Assembly: GCA_012518155.1 (NCBI GenBank)
Contig: JAAYTC010000192.1
Location: 1 to 24,545 of the forward strand
DNA length: 24,545 nucleotides
Source of the DNA: Bacteroidales bacterium
GTDB taxonomy: Bacteria > Bacteroidota > Bacteroidia > Bacteroidales > Dysgonomonadaceae
Direction of reading: 5' to 3'
This document shows, in pieces, positions 22,816-24,545 of the stretch (the stretch's first letter is position 1; every line of letters starts with the position of its first letter). The notes beneath the pieces are model-generated. The model was not told the DNA's origin. It saw nothing but the letters and a program-made list of their open reading frames with translations, and did not search any database. Position numbers and translations under genes: made by a program.

Positions 22816-24462
22816 ATGAGCATCTTACAGACCGAAATACAATTTGTTCCGGGCGTCGGTCCTAAGCGAGCCGAAATCCTCAACAAGGAAATCGGGATCT
22901 TTACCGTGGGCGACCTGCTTAGGTGGTATCCTTATCGCTATATCGATCGAAGCCGGATCTACTATATTCATGAAATTGATCAATCGGCCGCCTATATTCA
23001 GTTAAAGGGGAAAATTACGGCCTTCGAGACCTTCGGAGAGGGTAGGCGGCGACGGTTGGTGGCTCATTTTTCCGACGGAACAGGTTTCGTGGATCTGGTG
23101 TGGTTTCAGGGAATACGCTTTATCGAGGGTAAGTACAAACTCAACCAAGAATATATTGTATTTGGTAAACCCAATCTTTTTAACGGAAAATGGAATATTC
23201 CTCACCCGGAGATTGACCCGTTCATGAACGAGACAGACGCTCCCGAAGGTTTGATGGCAATGTATAATACCACGGAGAAGATGAAAAATCGCTATCTTAA
23301 CTCCAAGGCTATGCAAAAAATCATCGAAAACGCCTTTGGCCTGATCAAGGATCCCCTCCCCGAAACTCTGTCAAACGATGTGGTGAAAGCAGCGAAATTA
23401 ATCTCTTTTCATGAAGCAATCGAGAACATCCATTTTCCCAAATCAGCCGGGTTGCTTCGCGACGCTGAACTACGACTAAAGTTCGAAGAGTTGTTTTATA
23501 TTCAGCTCAACATCGTGCGTTACGCGGCCGACCGGAAGGAGAAGCTCAAAGGGTTTGTGTTTAAGAAGGTCGGCGATTATCTCAACTCGTTTTACAAACA
23601 TCAACTCCCGTTCCCGCTTACAAACGCTCAAAAGCGTGTAATTAGAGAAATACGACGCGACACGGCTTCAGGTAAACAGATGAATCGACTCCTCCAAGGC
23701 GATGTGGGAAGTGGTAAAACGATGGTTGCTATCATGTGCATGCTTATCGCTTTAGATAATGGGTTTCAGTCTTGTTTGATGGCTCCTACCGAGATATTGG
23801 CATCGCAACACTTCGACACCTTCCGGGAGATGCTCAGAGGGATGAACGTGCGAGTGGAATTACTCACCGGTTCCTCGAAAAAGAAAGAGAGAGAAGAAAT
23901 TCATAGCGGTTTGCAATCCGGAGAGATCAATATCTTGATTGGGACGCATGCACTTATCGAAGATGTGGTGCAGTTTCGTAACCTCGGCTTCGTGGTAATT
24001 GATGAACAGCATCGATTTGGGGTAGCGCAACGTGCCAAATTATGGACGAAAAATGAACGTACACCACACGTGCTGGTGATGACGGCGACTCCCATCCCCC
24101 GCACGTTGGCAATGACGGTATATGGCGATTTAGACGTTTCGGTAATTGATGAGTTGCCCCCCGGCCGTAGACTGGTACAAACACTCCACCGGTACGATCA
24201 AAAAAAGGGTGCCCTCTACCAGTTTATCCGTGGCCAATTAAAGGCAGGGCGACAGGCTTACATCGTGTATCCAATGATTGAAGAGAGTGAGAAGCTCGAC
24301 CTGAAGAACTTGGAAGAAGGGTATCAGCACATCAAGGAAGCATTCCCGGAATTTACCGTCTGCAAGATGCACGGGCGAATGAAACCGGCGGAAAAAGAGG
24401 AGGTGATGCGAAGGTTCGTTGCCAACGAGGCGCACATTATGGTCTCCACTACCGTGATCTAG
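22816..24462 (+). CDS. recG: ATP-dependent DNA helicase RecG, interrupted by an in-frame TAG
   Basis: RecG is a superfamily 2 helicase that remodels stalled forks and branch-migrates Holliday junctions. The N-terminal wedge domain (VPGVGPKRAEIL helix-hairpin and OB fold, residues about 10-160) is followed by the helicase core: Walker A GDVGSGKT at 295-302, D-E-Q-H at 396-399, TATPIPRTLAM from 423, and VIDELPPGR. The ORF stops at codon 549 (TAG at 24460), yet the next codons continue the family sequence in the same frame to the window end; the stop replaces the glutamate of the T-T-V-I-E-V-G-V-N-V-P-N-A motif. A full RecG is about 690-700 residues, so this product would lack motifs V and VI. 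The gene follows the oxidoreductase by 12 bases. Confidence 0.93.
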   Translation: MSILQTEIQFVPGVGPKRAEILNKEIGIFTVGDLLRWYPYRYIDRSRIYYIHEIDQSAAYIQLKGKITAFETFGEGRRRRLVAHFSDGTGFVDLVWFQGIRFIEGKYKLNQEYIVFGKPNLFNGKWNIPHPEIDPFMNETDAPEGLMAMYNTTEKMKNRYLNSKAMQKIIENAFGLIKDPLPETLSNDVVKAAKLISFHEAIENIHFPKSAGLLRDAELRLKFEELFYIQLNIVRYAADRKEKLKGFVFKKVGDYLNSFYKHQLPFPLTNAQKRVIREIRRDTASGKQMNRLLQGDVGSGKTMVAIMCMLIALDNGFQSCLMAPTEILASQHFDTFREMLRGMNVRVELLTGSSKKKEREEIHSGLQSGEINILIGTHALIEDVVQFRNLGFVVIDEQHRFGVAQRAKLWTKNERTPHVLVMTATPIPRTLAMTVYGDLDVSVIDELPPGRRLVQTLHRYDQKKGALYQFIRGQLKAGRQAYIVYPMIEESEKLDLKNLEEGYQHIKEAFPEFTVCKMHGRMKPAEKEEVMRRFVANEAHIMVSTTVI

Positions 24463-24545
24463 GTGGGGGTTAACGTGCCCAACGCGAGCGTGATGGTGAT
24501 CGAGAGCGCGCAGCGATTTGGGCTCTCACAGCTTCACCAATTGAG
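24463..24545 (+). pseudogene. recG: In-frame continuation of recG after the TAG, cut by window end
   Basis: Reading on in the recG frame past the stop gives VGVNVPNASVMV and then IESAQRFGLSQLHQL, the conserved RecG motif V and the lead into the QLRGRVGR motif VI. No base is missing or added, so only the single codon at 24460-24462 breaks the gene within this window. The remainder lies outside. Confidence 0.9.

Noticed and set aside
24460..24462. UAG recoding (alternative genetic code)
   Set aside because: Several intact genes in the window terminate at TAG in the expected place, so a single mutation or base error is simpler.
1..24545. A new defence, retron, CRISPR or mobile-element system
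   Set aside because: No repeat arrays, reverse transcriptase, integrase, transposase, toxin-antitoxin pair or tRNA-type attachment site was seen; nearly all genes belong to known housekeeping or PUL families.

Overview
The window looks like a chromosomal segment from a Bacteroidota bacterium, order Bacteroidales. A Dysgonomonadaceae-type genus such as Proteiniphilum or Petrimonas is my guess from protein resemblance, not a computed placement. The order-level call rests on SusD/RagB, a hybrid two-component fragment (HTCS), a SusC-like TonB receptor fragment, the DUF4271-HEM4-rnpA-yidD-tatD gene order, the near absence of Shine-Dalgarno sites, and TAnnTTTG (Bacteroides-type -7) elements in several intergenic gaps.

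Positions 1-4810 hold housekeeping genes: the 3' part of a LOG-family gene, a DUF4271 membrane protein, a HEM4 (uroporphyrinogen-III synthase) protein, a clear Rho-independent terminator, then an rnpA-yidD-tatD operon. Facing these on the minus strand are RNase HI with a viroplasmin domain and a small membrane-anchored protein. Positions 5019-8633 carry a secreted C1B peptidase next to murF, convergent with a membrane metallophosphoesterase. Positions 8887-14807 carry a broken TonB-dependent receptor, trmD, rfbC, a BT0820-like HAD phosphatase, a small outer-membrane barrel, gmd and glyA.

Positions 14896-20086 are the remains of a polysaccharide/glycoprotein utilisation locus. The 3' two thirds of a SusD gene and the C-terminal part of an HTCS regulator meet head to head at about 16294-16310. 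Both have lost their 5' ends, and no SusC is present. An M60 (enhancin/mucinase-type) lipoprotein peptidase follows SusD, with a long hairpin just before its start codon. Positions 20097-24545 hold fcl, a Tat-signal Gfo/Idh/MocA oxidoreductase and recG. recG runs off the window and has an in-frame TAG where the family has a conserved glutamate codon.

Functionally, gmd and fcl together would make GDP-L-fucose, and rfbC contributes to dTDP-rhamnose, so the cell probably decorates surface glycans or glycoproteins. The M60 peptidase and SusD remnant point to use of host or environmental glycoproteins. I found no CRISPR array, tRNA, rRNA, integrase, transposase or recognisable defence system. The most unusual features are the lesions (TonB receptor, HTCS/SusD breakpoint, recG nonsense codon) and the hairpin before the M60 gene. 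Whether the lesions are real gene decay or sequencing/assembly artefacts cannot be decided from the sequence alone.
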